The notes: generated by a model from the sequence alone, not told the origin. DNA of 64,000 nt from JBFMDN01 sp040753915 (GCA_040753915.1 JBFMDN010000030.1:1-64000); one strand, 5' to 3'. Shown: positions 53,060-63,063, counted from the first letter of the stretch. Made by a program: numbers and translations.

Positions 53060-55468
53060 CTATTGTTTGAGATGAAATGACGGCTCCAGCTCCAAGGTAT
53101 CGCCAGGAAAAACCGTTTGCTGGATATCGGGAAATACGATCCCCAAAACCTCGTCCATGTGCTCTACGGGAATTATTTCCACTCCCTTCCTGATTCTCTT
53201 GGGTACCTCCTGGAGGTCCTTTTCATTCTCGCGAGGAATAAGCACACGGGTGACGAGTCCCCTCTTGGCGGCCAACAGTTTTTCCTTCAGTCCTCCTATA
53301 GGAAGTATTCTCCCGCGAAGTGTTATTTCTCCGGTCATGGCCAAATCGGCAGGAAGAGGTTTCTTAGTCAGCGCAGAGACCAATGCACACGTCATGGTGA
53401 TGCCTGCAGACGGCCCATCCTTTGGAGTGGCACCTTCCGGCACGTGGATGTGTACGTCAACCTTGTTGTAGAAATCTGCCTTGAGGTTCAACCCCCAGGC
53501 ACGGGATCGCACGTAGCTCATGGCCGCGTGGGCAGATTCCTGCATCACCTCTCCGAGCTTGCCTGTAACCGTAAGGCGACCGGATCCGGGCATCAGAGCC
53601 ACTTCAACGATGAGCAGCTCGCCACCCGCCTCAGTCCAAGCCAATCCCGTTGCGACACCGGTCTTTTCCTCGAGCTCTCGAACACCATAGCGGAACTTGG
53701 GCACTCCCAGGTACTTGCTCATCTGTTTGGGCTCGATAATCAGGTGCTCTTCGATTTGCTCGCCCACCACCTTGCGCACTATTTTCCTGCAAACCTTGGA
53801 AATCTGGCGCTCCAGATTGCGCACCCCGGCTTCCCGAGTGTATCGACGAATAATTCGCAAGATTGCTTTGCGCGAGAACTCTATCGAATCCGGTGACAGG
53901 CCGTTTGCCTTGAGCTGTTTTGGAACAAGGAATTTCTCTGCGATGTGGAGTTTCTCGAGCTCGGTATACCCCGCCAATCGGATGATCTCCATTCGATCCT
54001 GGAGCGGCGCGGGAATACCGTGCAATGTATTCGCGGTCGTTATGAACATGACCTGTGACAGGTCGTAATCCACATCGAGATAGTGGTCGTTAAATGCATT
54101 GTTCTGTTCAGGGTCGAGAGCTTCTAGCAGAGCCGCTGAGGGATCTCCACGAAAATCCATGCTCATCTTGTCGACCTCGTCCAGGAGCATTACCGGGTTG
54201 ATTGAGGTCACCTTCTTCATGCTCTGGATGATCTTGCCCGGAAGGGCTCCAATATAGGTCCTCCGATGACCCCTGATTTCAGCCTCGTCCCGAACTCCTC
54301 CGAGAGAGATGCGGACAAATTCCCGTCCCGTGGCCCTGGCAACAGATTTTGCCAATGACGTCTTCCCGACTCCGGGGGGACCAACTAAGCACAGGATCGG
54401 ACCCTTGACCTTTTCCACGAGCTTCTGGACCGCGAGGTACTCCAGGATGCGTTCTTTGATCTCCTTGAGCCCATAATGATCCTCATCCAGGATCTTCTGA
54501 GCCTCCTCGATGGAGAGCTCACTGATGGTCCGCTCGGTCCAGGGCAAGGCAAGGAACCAGTCAATATAGTTTCTGACCACTGTGGCTTCCGCGGACATGG
54601 GAGACATGAATTTGAGCTTGCGAATTTCTTTTCGGACTTTTGCGTCAGCCTCGGCAGGAAGCTTCTTCTGGGCGAGTTGTTCCTCCAGCTCGGCTATCTC
54701 GGTCTTAAAATCGTCCTTCTCGCCCATCTCCTTTTGGATAGCCCGCATCTGCTCGTTGAGGTAGTACTCCTTCTGGCTCTTCTCCATCTGCTTCTTCACG
54801 CGATCGCGGATTTTTTTCTCGATCTCGGCAATTTCGACCTCGCTCTGCATCAATTCCAGGAGTTTTTCGATTCGGTCCTTCACGGAGCTCTTTTCCAGAA
54901 GACTCTGCTTATCCTCCAGCTTGAGGCTGAGTTGACCTGCAATGGAATCGGCCAGGCGGGACGCGTCTGTCATGGATCGGACCGATGAGACGAACTCGGG
55001 CGCGATTTTCTTGTTGTGAGTCAGATAGCTCTCAAAAACGGTCTTGAGCCCCCTCACCAGGGCTTGCATTTCCACTTGCCGTTCCCGGATTTCGTCCTCG
55101 AGGATTTCCACTTCGACCTTAAAGAAGCGGTCCGTCTCCGTAAATCCCCTGATGAGACCCCTGTTGCGGCCCTCGACAAAGACCTTGATGGTATTGTCAG
55201 GGAGCTTGAGCATTTGAATGATCTGCGCAACGGTTCCCACTTCGAAAATGTCCTCTTCCCCGGGATTAGTTTGTTGGGCAGTTTTCTGAGACGCCAAGAA
55301 GATCATCTTGTCCGCTTTCATAGCGGCTTCCAGGGCCCGAATCGAACGCTCTCTACCCACGAAGAGAGGGACCACCATGTGCGGGAACACGACAATGTCT
55401 CTCAACGGAAGAAGTGGTAACCCTATGGGCTGATATGACGGCATGTCGTCTTTTTTGCCGAAAAACAT
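53060..55468 (-). CDS. lon: Lon protease (second copy, tig-clpP-clpX-lon cluster)
   Basis: An 802-residue ATP-dependent protease with standard layout. LAN domain (~12-205; GLPLLPLRDIVVFPHMVVPLFVGRERSI), helical linker (~210-320, highly charged), AAA+ module (Walker A GPPGVGKTSLAKSV, Walker B PVMLLDEVDKM), and protease domain with Ser in PKDGPSAGITM and Lys in GGLKEKLLAAKRG. The ATG at 55468 (MFFGKKDDMPSYQPIG) follows GAGAGG; the extended frame to 55666 begins inside the upstream gap. It is 314 bp after clpX, so it may have its own promoter. It is closer to textbook Lon than the copy at 10456 and is probably the housekeeping one (inference). Confidence 0.95.
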   Translation of the reverse strand: MFFGKKDDMPSYQPIGLPLLPLRDIVVFPHMVVPLFVGRERSIRALEAAMKADKMIFLASQKTAQQTNPGEEDIFEVGTVAQIIQMLKLPDNTIKVFVEGRNRGLIRGFTETDRFFKVEVEILEDEIRERQVEMQALVRGLKTVFESYLTHNKKIAPEFVSSVRSMTDASRLADSIAGQLSLKLEDKQSLLEKSSVKDRIEKLLELMQSEVEIAEIEKKIRDRVKKQMEKSQKEYYLNEQMRAIQKEMGEKDDFKTEIAELEEQLAQKKLPAEADAKVRKEIRKLKFMSPMSAEATVVRNYIDWFLALPWTERTISELSIEEAQKILDEDHYGLKEIKERILEYLAVQKLVEKVKGPILCLVGPPGVGKTSLAKSVARATGREFVRISLGGVRDEAEIRGHRRTYIGALPGKIIQSMKKVTSINPVMLLDEVDKMSMDFRGDPSAALLEALDPEQNNAFNDHYLDVDYDLSQVMFITTANTLHGIPAPLQDRMEIIRLAGYTELEKLHIAEKFLVPKQLKANGLSPDSIEFSRKAILRIIRRYTREAGVRNLERQISKVCRKIVRKVVGEQIEEHLIIEPKQMSKYLGVPKFRYGVRELEEKTGVATGLAWTEAGGELLIVEVALMPGSGRLTVTGKLGEVMQESAHAAMSYVRSRAWGLNLKADFYNKVDVHIHVPEGATPKDGPSAGITMTCALVSALTKKPLPADLAMTGEITLRGRILPIGGLKEKLLAAKRGLVTRVLIPRENEKDLQEVPKRIRKGVEIIPVEHMDEVLGIVFPDIQQTVFPGDTLELEPSFHLKQ

Positions 55469-55782
55469 TTTACAATCCTCTCGCTGCGAACGGGAAGCCA
55501 TCGCGCCCCCCGTCACCTTGACCTGTGGAGCTTTGCTCAAATCACGTCTACGCGCTGGGGCTCCCCCGAGGGGTCCGGGGAGATGTTCGGTCAGCCGATG
55601 ATTATTGGATAATTCCCTCTCGAGTTTTCTTCCCAGGATCGGAAGTGAGGTTGCACGACGTGCCATTTGTCGCTCCCGTCCGAAAGCATGCAGCTTTCGC
55701 CCCCCTGGAAGCCGTCACACAGTTGTCCTCCCTATACCGATCCACCACTATTCGTCTTGCCGCCGCACTCTTCGACCCGCTA
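55469..55782. other. Gap between clpX and lon
   Basis: About 310 bp. On the minus strand CCCCGGACCCCTCGGGGG near 55567-55586 can form a hairpin. No gene, promoter consensus or heat-shock palindrome was recognised with confidence. Confidence 0.35.
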
Positions 55783-57033
55783 CTATGACGCCGATTCAGC
55801 CTCTTTCTCAAATACGAGGATGCATTGTTCGCTGTTCAGAATTACGTCCTCGTTAACAATGACTTCCTGCAGATTCTTGTACTCGGGCAATTCGTACATA
55901 ATTTCGAGCATGGCAGCTTCGAGAATCGAGCGCAATCCTCGGGCCCCCGTTTTTCTCTTCAGGGCCTCGGATGCGACAGCTCGCAGGGACTCGTCGGTGA
56001 ATCGCAGCTTAATGTGCTCGAATCCAAAAAGCTTCTTGTACTGTTTGACCAGAGCATTCTTGGGCTCGAGCAGAATCCTCACCAACGCGTCCTCATCGAG
56101 CTCATGCAGGATGGCGGTAACCGGCAACCGACCCACGAATTCCGGAATGAGCCCGTAGTGAATCAGGTCCTCCGGTTGCACGTGCTCCATGATGTCCGGA
56201 TCGATCTTGGTCTTGCCGCCGATCTCCGCATTAAACCCCATTGATTTCATGTTCAAACGTTGCTGGATCACCTTGTCCAGGCCCACAAACGCTCCGCCGC
56301 AGATAAACAGGATGTTTGTCGTGTCCACCTGGAGAAACTCTTGCTGCGGATGTTTGCGACCTCCTTTCGGCGGGACATTGGCCATGGTGCCTTCAACGAT
56401 CTTGAGAAGGGCCTGCTGAACTCCTTCGCCGGACACATCCCGGGTTATGCTGGGGTTCTCTGTCTTGCGGGAGATCTTGTCGATCTCATCGATGTACACA
56501 ATGCCCCTGCACGCTCGGGAAATATCGTAGTCTGCATTCTGCAGGAGCGTCAGTATGATGTTCTCCACATCTTCCCCGACGTATCCGGCCTCTGTAAGAG
56601 TCGTAGCGTCGGCTATGGCAAAAGGCACGTTCAGAATCCTGGCGAGCGTCTGGGCAAGAAGGGTCTTCCCCGAGCCGGTTGGTCCGACCAGGAGAATATT
56701 GCTCTTCTGGAGCTCCACCCCATCCAGGTCCGGCTTGGATTCGATGCGCTTGTAGTGATTGTGAACGGCGACTGAGAGGATCTTTTTGGCCTTCTCCTGG
56801 CCGATCACGTACTCGTCGAGCGCTCTTTTCAACTCGGACGGTTTTGGAACCTTGGAGCGGGCCCGTCCCAGCTCTTCCTTTTCATACTCCTCTGCAATTA
56901 TTTCGTTACACAGCTCAATGCACTCGTCACAAATGTAGACTGTAGGTCCCGCAATCAATTTGCGGACCTCATCCTGGCTCTTCCCACAAAACGAACAGTA
57001 CAGAGAAGAGAAGTTTCCTTTTCTGCCCGCCAT
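55783..57033 (-). CDS. clpX: ATP-dependent Clp protease, ATP-binding subunit ClpX
   Basis: A 416-residue unfoldase that feeds substrates to ClpP. The N-terminal zinc-binding domain has CSFCGKSQDEV ... CDECIELC (C4 finger, ~18-45). The AAA+ core has Walker A GPTGSGKTLLAQTL (~116), Walker B VYIDEIDKI, the pore loop GYVGED and sensor regions. The ClpP-docking loop is present as IGG in NAEIGGKTKID (~270). Lies 92 bp after clpP on the same strand. Confidence 0.97.
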   Translation of the reverse strand: MAGRKGNFSSLYCSFCGKSQDEVRKLIAGPTVYICDECIELCNEIIAEEYEKEELGRARSKVPKPSELKRALDEYVIGQEKAKKILSVAVHNHYKRIESKPDLDGVELQKSNILLVGPTGSGKTLLAQTLARILNVPFAIADATTLTEAGYVGEDVENIILTLLQNADYDISRACRGIVYIDEIDKISRKTENPSITRDVSGEGVQQALLKIVEGTMANVPPKGGRKHPQQEFLQVDTTNILFICGGAFVGLDKVIQQRLNMKSMGFNAEIGGKTKIDPDIMEHVQPEDLIHYGLIPEFVGRLPVTAILHELDEDALVRILLEPKNALVKQYKKLFGFEHIKLRFTDESLRAVASEALKRKTGARGLRSILEAAMLEIMYELPEYKNLQEVIVNEDVILNSEQCILVFEKEAESAS

Positions 57034-57125
57034 GAATTCCTCCTTAATCCTCCCGGTCTTTGCAGGCAGACCGCTGAACTGGCTTATTCATTGCGCTCCC
57101 TATTCACCATACCCCATCTCAGAAT

Positions 57126-57728
57126 TCATTGCAGCTTGGGTCCACCCAGCTCTCTCTGGGAGATCACCTTATCCACTATGCCATACTTGACGGCTTCCGC
57201 CCCACCCATGAAGAAATCCCGATCGGTATCTGCCTCGATCCTTTCGAGAGGCTGGCCGGTGTGTTTGACCAGGATGTCGTTCAGCTCCGAGCGCATCCTC
57301 AGTATTTCCCTGGCATGAATCTCGATGTCCGTGGCTTGTCCTTGGAATCCTCCCATGGGTTGATGGATGAGGATCCGGGCATGGGGAAGAGCGTGGCGCT
57401 TTCCATGGGTACCTGCGGCCAGGAGCAAAGCTCCCATGCTCGCAGCTTGCCCGATGCAGATGGTCTGCACGTCAGGTTTAATGTACTGCATCGTGTCGTA
57501 AATCGCCAGCCCGGACGTCACCAATCCTCCCGGGGAATTGATATAGAAGTTGATGTCCTTATCCGGCTCTTCGCTCTCGAGAAAGAGAAGTTGGGCAATA
57601 ACAAGGTTTGCCACGTGATCGTCTATCGGCGTCCCGAGGAAAATAATCCTCTCCTTGAGGAGTCGTGAATATATGTCGTACGATCTCTCGCCTCGGCTGG
57701 TTTGTTCGACAACTATAGGTACTAGCAT
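57126..57728 (-). CDS. clpP: ATP-dependent Clp protease, proteolytic subunit ClpP
   Basis: A 200-residue serine peptidase. Catalytic Ser in GQAASMGALLLAAG (~98), His in ARILIHQPMGG (~123) and Asp in HTGQPLERIEADTDRDFFM (~172). Length and the N-terminal MLVPIVVEQTSRGERSYDIYSRLL are normal for the family. The start lies 4 bp after the trigger-factor stop, so they are translated together. Confidence 0.97.
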   Translation of the reverse strand: MLVPIVVEQTSRGERSYDIYSRLLKERIIFLGTPIDDHVANLVIAQLLFLESEEPDKDINFYINSPGGLVTSGLAIYDTMQYIKPDVQTICIGQAASMGALLLAAGTHGKRHALPHARILIHQPMGGFQGQATDIEIHAREILRMRSELNDILVKHTGQPLERIEADTDRDFFMGGAEAVKYGIVDKVISQRELGGPKLQ

Positions 57729-57732
57729 GTTC

Positions 57733-59067
57733 TCACTCTTTCTCTGTTTTTTCAGCTTCCGATTCTTCTTCAGCAGGCGGCTTCACTTCCTCGATCTCAG
57801 CATTCTCTTCGATGAGCTTATAGATTTTCTCTTGCGTGAGGGCTTCCAGAAAGTCCTCCCATATATTGTTACTTTCCATTTGGTCTTTCAAGTGGTCGAC
57901 GGAAACTTCCAGTATCTCTGCTCTCTTTTCAAGAGCCGATTGGATCTCTTCCTCCGAGATTTCAACGCTTTCCTTTTTTGCGATCGCCTCGAGGATCAGA
58001 CCGGCCTTCACCGATCGCGTCGCAGCCGGCTTCAATTGTTCTCGCTGCTGCGGCGTCGGGGGAGGAAGACGACTCAGATCAATGCCCTGGTACGCCAGGT
58101 TCCTGTATGACTCCTGCAGCATGTGATCGACCTGCGCTTCCACCATAGTCTCAGGAACCTCCAGAGGATTCAACTCCACTAGCTGATCGACTATCTGCTT
58201 GCGCAGGTCCCTGATTGTGTCGTCCTCGATCATCTTGCTCAAATCGCCCCAGATAGATTTCTTCAGAGCATCCAAGTTCTCGAAGTCACCAACATCTTTA
58301 GCGAAGTCGTCATCCAGCTCGGGAAGAACCCTGACTTTTGCTTCCTTGACAACGATGTTGAAGGTAGCTGTCTTCCCGGCCAGAGCCTTGCGTGGAAAAT
58401 CTTCCGGAAGGGTGATGGTCGCCTCTTTGGTCTCCTCCGGCTTCAAACCATAGAGGTGGGCATCGAAGTCGGGGAGGTAGAAATTCCGGCCCAGCTCCAT
58501 GTGGTAATCGCTTACGGTCAGAGCGGCCACCGGCTCACCCTCGGACGTCACCGTAATGTCGACCACCAGATGGTCTCCCTCCTGGGCTCCTCTGGTATCT
58601 GGAATTGGATTCAGGCTCGCGAAGCGTTCCCTGAGTCTTTCGAGACGCTCTGTCACCTGATTGTCGTCCACTTCCCGGACGGTTTTCTTCAGCTTAAGCC
58701 CCATGTAGGTCTTAAGATCCACCGGAGGAGGAACCTCGATTTCCGCCGTGTACGTATATGGCTTGCCCTCTTCAACAGGCTCCGGATCCAAGCTCAGTAC
58801 AGCCACGGGAGTTATCTTCCTGTCGTCGAGCCCTGGTTGAAACGTCACTTCTATGATCTTGCGGGCGGTATCGGCCTGGACCTTGCTCTTGAAATATCCC
58901 CTGAGGACGTTCATAGGTACCTTCCCGCGTCGGAACCCCTTTATCTGAACTGTCCTCTTCAGCTCCCGATATTCGGCGTTGAGCATGTCCGTGACCTGAT
59001 CCTCAGGCACCTCGACAGTTACCCTTTTCTTGACCGAGCTCAAATCTTCAACGTGTATGTTCGTCAT
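57733..59067 (-). CDS. tig: Trigger factor
   Basis: A 444-residue ribosome-associated chaperone. The N-terminal ribosome-binding domain carries the signature KGFRRGKVPMNVLRG (~residues 39-53). A peptidyl-prolyl isomerase domain follows (~155-240; EGDHLVVDITVTSEGEPVAA, GLKPEETKEATITLP). The C-terminal helical domain (~260-430) forms the substrate cradle. The last ~20 residues are acidic (EEESEAEKTEKE). First gene of tig-clpP-clpX-lon, with a promoter candidate at 59178-59206. Confidence 0.95.
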   Translation of the reverse strand: MTNIHVEDLSSVKKRVTVEVPEDQVTDMLNAEYRELKRTVQIKGFRRGKVPMNVLRGYFKSKVQADTARKIIEVTFQPGLDDRKITPVAVLSLDPEPVEEGKPYTYTAEIEVPPPVDLKTYMGLKLKKTVREVDDNQVTERLERLRERFASLNPIPDTRGAQEGDHLVVDITVTSEGEPVAALTVSDYHMELGRNFYLPDFDAHLYGLKPEETKEATITLPEDFPRKALAGKTATFNIVVKEAKVRVLPELDDDFAKDVGDFENLDALKKSIWGDLSKMIEDDTIRDLRKQIVDQLVELNPLEVPETMVEAQVDHMLQESYRNLAYQGIDLSRLPPPTPQQREQLKPAATRSVKAGLILEAIAKKESVEISEEEIQSALEKRAEILEVSVDHLKDQMESNNIWEDFLEALTQEKIYKLIEENAEIEEVKPPAEEESEAEKTEKE

Positions 59068-59102
59068 TGTCCCTCTTTCAATATGTACGTGTGCGGCCTG
59101 TC

Positions 59103-59116
59103 ATGACTAAAGTCAT
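59103..59116. promoter_or_regulatory. Palindrome in the trigger-factor leader
   Basis: ATGACTAAAGTCAT is a perfect 6-bp inverted repeat about 40 bp before the tig start, downstream of its promoter. It could be an operator or a small leader hairpin; it does not match the CIRCE heat-shock element. Confidence 0.3.
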
Positions 59117-59177
59117 ACCCCCGTCACAGCGAAAATCGGTCTCCGGCGGTATTCCGGAGCTATCAGCGGATGTCTGT

Positions 59178-59206
59178 ATTATACGTCAAACCCCAGCAAA
59201 ATGGAA
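59178..59206 (-). promoter_or_regulatory. Promoter candidate for tig-clpP-clpX
   Basis: Minus strand: perfect TATAAT (59183-59178) preceded 17 bp upstream by TTCCAT, a weak -35. The predicted leader is about 105 nt. Confidence 0.4.
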
Positions 59207-59432
59207 GGCCATGGGAATGGCGGGCACTTAGGGGCTCCCATTTTTCTTGAATGGTGGCGGTGGTTCTGTTAGGGATTCTTGGATCCATCGCCCGATGCCG
59301 GACCCGAAATCTCCGGCTCACCTCTTGCTGTGAAAAGGGGACGTCGGAGCGTTGTGCCAGGTCGGCATTATGGTTGAGCTCGTTTCCCTCCCTTCGGCTC
59401 GCCAATCGTCTTGCAGAGAGGAACAGGATTGC

Positions 59433-60410
59433 ATGGAGAGGGAGTTACCGGAAAAGACACTGATAAGCGTCGTGACCCCTTTGTTCAATGAAGAGAGCAA
59501 TGTACCCCCATTTGTCCAACGAATCGATCAAGTTTTTCAGCGATTAGGATACAACTGGGAACTGGTCTTCGCAATGGATCCTTGCACGGACCGGACACAG
59601 GAGGTTACCGTCGACCTCCTGGAACAGGGATATCCTATTCGCCTGCTGAGGTTCTCCCGCCGAATCGGCAAACCGCTATCGGTCATTGCCGGCCTTGACC
59701 ATGCCAGAGGTCACGCCATTGTGGTCATGGATGTTGACCTCCAAGATCCGCCTGAGCTTATTGAAGAAATGATCCGGAAATGGCGAGAGGGATACGACGT
59801 GGTCATAGCTCAGCGAGTCTCCCGCGAGGGAGAGCATCCACTATATCTGAAAGCGGCCGAGCTCTATTACAAGATCCTCGCCAGGATCTCCGATGTGAAT
59901 GTCCCGCGCAATGCTGGAGATTATAGGCTTCTCGACGCTCGTGTCGTAGAGGAGATGCGGCGTTTCCGGGAGCATCACGGATTCTTACGAGGAATTACCG
60001 CTGCCATAGGGTTTCCTACTACATTGGTGCCCTTTCACCGCGACGCGAGACTTGCCGGTCGGACCCAGATTTCTCTGCGGGGTGCCGTGAACATTGCAAT
60101 TGACGGAATCGTTCCCTTCTCCAGGGTGCCGATTCGATCGATCTTTCTGCTCGGGGCGGTTATGACCTTGGCTGCAACGGCCGGTGTTTTTCTTTGGTTC
60201 CTTGCCGGGCTATTGCAGGGCTTTTCGGATCAATGGGCAGTGCTGCTCCTGTGCTTTCTCGTGCCTATTTTCACCGGAATCACGCTTGTTTGTCTCGGGA
60301 TCGTCGGTGAATACGTTTTGAGGACGTACGAAGAGGCCAGAGGGCGGCCGCTCTATGTCGTGGAGGAGATCCATGAAGCCGGTTCCGTGGGCGGAAAGGG
60401 GCCTGATTAG
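59433..60410 (+). CDS. Family 2 glycosyltransferase with two membrane segments (DPM1/GtrB-like)
   Basis: A 325-residue membrane glycosyltransferase. The GT-A domain opens ISVVTPLFNEESNVPPF (~11-27) and has metal-binding VVMDVDLQDPPELIEEM (~95-111). Two hydrophobic segments at ~235-258 and ~265-290 anchor it (IFLLGAVMTLAATAGVFLWFLAG). This matches enzymes that load a sugar onto undecaprenyl phosphate. The ATG at 59433 follows AGAGAGGAA. A sugar epimerase gene starts 48 bp downstream and LptG follows, so the three may act in lipid-linked or envelope glycan assembly (inference). Confidence 0.9.
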   Translation: MERELPEKTLISVVTPLFNEESNVPPFVQRIDQVFQRLGYNWELVFAMDPCTDRTQEVTVDLLEQGYPIRLLRFSRRIGKPLSVIAGLDHARGHAIVVMDVDLQDPPELIEEMIRKWREGYDVVIAQRVSREGEHPLYLKAAELYYKILARISDVNVPRNAGDYRLLDARVVEEMRRFREHHGFLRGITAAIGFPTTLVPFHRDARLAGRTQISLRGAVNIAIDGIVPFSRVPIRSIFLLGAVMTLAATAGVFLWFLAGLLQGFSDQWAVLLLCFLVPIFTGITLVCLGIVGEYVLRTYEEARGRPLYVVEEIHEAGSVGGKGPD

Positions 60411-60457
60411 GCATTCTTGTCCGGCCACAATCGATGATGGTTGATAGGTGCAGGAAT

Positions 60458-61441
60458 ATGAAGGTTCTCGTTACAGGTGGAGCTGGGTTTATCGGCAGCC
60501 ACGTCGTTGATGAGCTTGTCAAACGCGGGAATCAGGTAGTCGTATATGACAACCTGTCGTCAGGGTTCCGTGAACATCTTGAAGCAGCCTCCGCCACGGG
60601 CTTCGTCACTCTTGTCCACGGTGACATCCTGGACACGGAGGCTCTGACCACGGCCATGGAGGGCGCTCAAACGGTGTACCACTTGGCAGCCAATGCGGAC
60701 GTCAGGGGAGGCCGTGCGAACACTAGTGTGGATTTGCAGCAGAATGTCATCGGGACCCACAGTGTATTGGAAGCTATGAGGAGGTCCGGAGCCTCGGAAA
60801 TCATATTCACCAGCTCTGCCACCGTGTACGGAGAACCCACCGTGTTTCCGACGCCCGAGACATATGCCCCTGTGCAAACGTCATTGTACGGTGCCTCCAA
60901 ACTGGCTGCAGAGGCCTTCATTCAGGCATATGGAGAATATTACGGCATCCGGAGTTATGTGTTCCGGTTCGTTTCCTGGATTGGAGAGAGGTACTCTCAT
61001 GGAGTGGTCTTTGACTTCATCAACAAATTGAGAGACAATCCGGCTCGACTGGAGATACTCGGAGACGGGAACCAGAAGAAATCCTACCTCCATGTTCATG
61101 ACGGCATACGAGGGATTTTTCTGGCCGTGGAGCGGATGAAGGACAGCAAGAACGTGATAAATCTCGGCCACCGAAAATATGTGGATGTGAATAGGGTGGC
61201 CCGCCTGGTGTGCGAAGAAATGGGACTACAGCACGTGGAGCTCCACTACACGGGTGGAATACGAGGGTGGCTTGGAGACAGCCCCTTTGTCCATCTGGAC
61301 ATATCCAAGTTGGAGCAGATTGGATTCGAGCCAGAAATTCCGATTGATGAAGGAATTCGACGGACCGTCCGCTATCTCCTTGAGCATCCTGCAATCCTCG
61401 ATGCCCGTCGCATACCTTCTGGAGGCCGTTCAGACGCGTGA
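60458..61441 (+). CDS. NAD-dependent epimerase/dehydratase (nucleotide-sugar epimerase)
   Basis: A 327-residue extended short-chain dehydrogenase. NAD-binding TGGAGFIGSHVVDEL (~6-20), DNLSSGFREHLE, catalytic Ser/Thr in IFTSSATVYGEP and YxxxK in LYGASKLAAEA (~140). The C-terminal substrate domain is of UDP-glucose 4-epimerase type, but exact sugar specificity is not readable. The ATG at 60458 (MKVLVTGG, behind AGGTGCAGG) is preferred over the ATG at 60434. Its stop overlaps the GTG start of the next gene by GTGA. Confidence 0.9.
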   Translation: MKVLVTGGAGFIGSHVVDELVKRGNQVVVYDNLSSGFREHLEAASATGFVTLVHGDILDTEALTTAMEGAQTVYHLAANADVRGGRANTSVDLQQNVIGTHSVLEAMRRSGASEIIFTSSATVYGEPTVFPTPETYAPVQTSLYGASKLAAEAFIQAYGEYYGIRSYVFRFVSWIGERYSHGVVFDFINKLRDNPARLEILGDGNQKKSYLHVHDGIRGIFLAVERMKDSKNVINLGHRKYVDVNRVARLVCEEMGLQHVELHYTGGIRGWLGDSPFVHLDISKLEQIGFEPEIPIDEGIRRTVRYLLEHPAILDARRIPSGGRSDA

Positions 61442-62520
61442 GAATCATCGACTTCTACGTGACACGGGAAATTCTGAAGGTTTTTTCAGTCTGCCTCATG
61501 GGCTTCATCTTGGTTTTTCTTCTCGTAGAGCTTACGGACAAGATCAAATACTATTTCGAGTACAACCCCACGGGCTGGCTCATGCTGAAATATTTCCTGG
61601 TCAAGATTCCAGGATATCTCTTCTTCGCCATTCCCTTGAGCATCCTTATCGGCGGCGTCCTCGGACTTCTGATGATGGCCCGGCATTTCGAGCTGATCGC
61701 CATGCAGGCAAATGGGGTTGACGCGTTGAGTATTGCCCGGCCGGTCCTCCTGATCGGACTATCGGCCAGCATTCTGCTGTTTCTGGCAAACGAATCCGTG
61801 ATCCCATGGTCCAACAGATACAGCGAATACATTCAAGACGTTGAAATAGCAGGGAAAAGGGACTCCTCTCTTTACCGGAGCGAGCAAATCTGGGTGCGCA
61901 CCGGCGACTCAATAATACACATTCGGCATTTTGACCGGCAAAAACTCACCTTGGACGCGGTTTCCGTAGTGCTGTGGGACGACGGCTACGACTTCCGGGA
62001 AAGGGTTTTTGCGCAAAAGGCCAGGTGGTGGGATAATCAGTGGATTTTCTACGGCGTCAACCGAACTGTCAGGACTGCGGACGGTCACTTTCGCGTCGAC
62101 CACCTGCCTTCAATGGTGGGGCCATTGACAAAGACTCCCACGGATTTCTCCGGAGCGGAGCCCCAAGCAAAGGAGATGAACCTGGGACAGCTCGCCCAGC
62201 ATATTGAGGAATTGACAAGGGAGAGCGAACCGCCCCCGCGTTATCTCTTCGATTGGCATGACAAGATCGCTTTTCCTTTCGTGTGCCTCATTATGGCTGC
62301 CCTGAGCGTTCCCTTCGCAGTGAAGGTGAACCCCCGGGGTGGCGGTATTGCGCTTGGGTTGGCCTTTTCCTTGGCCACGGCGTTTAGCTATTGGATCGTG
62401 CATTCCCTCTTCGTCGCGCTGGGGCATGGAGGGTACATTCCACCAGCCGCGGCAGCCTGGGCACCCAACACAATTTTCGGTCTCACTGCGACGTTCTTGC
62501 TATTAAGAGCCTGTACATGA
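61438..62520 (+). CDS. lptG: LPS export permease LptG (YjgP/YjgQ family)
   Basis: A 360-residue inner-membrane subunit of the LPS transporter. It starts RIIDFYVTREILKVF, the LptF/LptG opening, and has TM segments at ~13-32, ~55-80, ~95-115 and three more after ~270. Between lies the periplasmic beta-jellyroll (~130-250; QIWVRTGDSIIHIRHFDRQ, RWWDNQWIFYG). The GTG start at 61438 overlaps the epimerase stop. LptF is not seen in the window. LptG rather than LptF is inferred from the sequence pattern and is not certain. Confidence 0.88.
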   Translation: MRIIDFYVTREILKVFSVCLMGFILVFLLVELTDKIKYYFEYNPTGWLMLKYFLVKIPGYLFFAIPLSILIGGVLGLLMMARHFELIAMQANGVDALSIARPVLLIGLSASILLFLANESVIPWSNRYSEYIQDVEIAGKRDSSLYRSEQIWVRTGDSIIHIRHFDRQKLTLDAVSVVLWDDGYDFRERVFAQKARWWDNQWIFYGVNRTVRTADGHFRVDHLPSMVGPLTKTPTDFSGAEPQAKEMNLGQLAQHIEELTRESEPPPRYLFDWHDKIAFPFVCLIMAALSVPFAVKVNPRGGGIALGLAFSLATAFSYWIVHSLFVALGHGGYIPPAAAAWAPNTIFGLTATFLLLRACT

Positions 62521-62586
62521 GGAACGGCGCTGCTATAGTGCCGTTCACTCGTGGATCGGAATCCGAGGTGGAAAGACGCCGTGGCT

Positions 62587-63063
62587 TCAGGGGCTCTTCT
62601 TCTGAAACTGGGCGAAGAGGCCCGGGTTGACGGTATCTTCGAATACCTCTACCGAGGTGTACTGATCCGGTCCGTCGAACCGGACGTACATAACCTCTTC
62701 GTTTCTGCTCCCTGCGGGTCTTTGACGAAGCTCATGCCCGGAGAGTGTCCACTGTCCGTCTTCTACGCTCTCTTTTTCACCGAAACGACAGAGGCGACGA
62801 AACGTCCCGTCGGGTCGATATTCCAGAATGAGGGTGAATGCGTTTGGGCCTTTGCTGACGAAAGGCCTTCCCTGAAAACTTGTGAGATATGGTTTACCTG
62901 GCTCTTTCGTTTTGGTGATTTCCCACACTCCTATCAACTTTGACGACTCTCCTGCCACTTTGGGGCTGTCCACCTCCTTTTTTTCCAGCGCATACAGGGG
63001 AGGCATGAACAGGCTCAGGAGGAATCCGGCTGAGGCTACCATCAACAGCTTGCGCGTAGTCAC
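62587..63063 (-). CDS. Exported protein, lipocalin-like, unknown
   Basis: A 158-residue protein. The GTG at 63063 is chosen because AAAGGAG lies 8 nt upstream; the frame's earlier ATG at 63111 has no such site. Residues 1-26 are a signal peptide (LMVASAGFLLSLFMPPLYAL). The mature part has KLIGVWEITKTKEPGKP (~48), FTLILEYRPDGTFRRLCRFGEKESVEDGQWTLSGHEL and MYVRFDGPDQYTSVEVFED, a beta-rich pattern like small lipocalin-type domains that begin with a conserved GxW. Function unknown. It converges with lptG, 66 bp apart. Confidence 0.65.
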   Translation of the reverse strand: MTTRKLLMVASAGFLLSLFMPPLYALEKKEVDSPKVAGESSKLIGVWEITKTKEPGKPYLTSFQGRPFVSKGPNAFTLILEYRPDGTFRRLCRFGEKESVEDGQWTLSGHELRQRPAGSRNEEVMYVRFDGPDQYTSVEVFEDTVNPGLFAQFQKKSP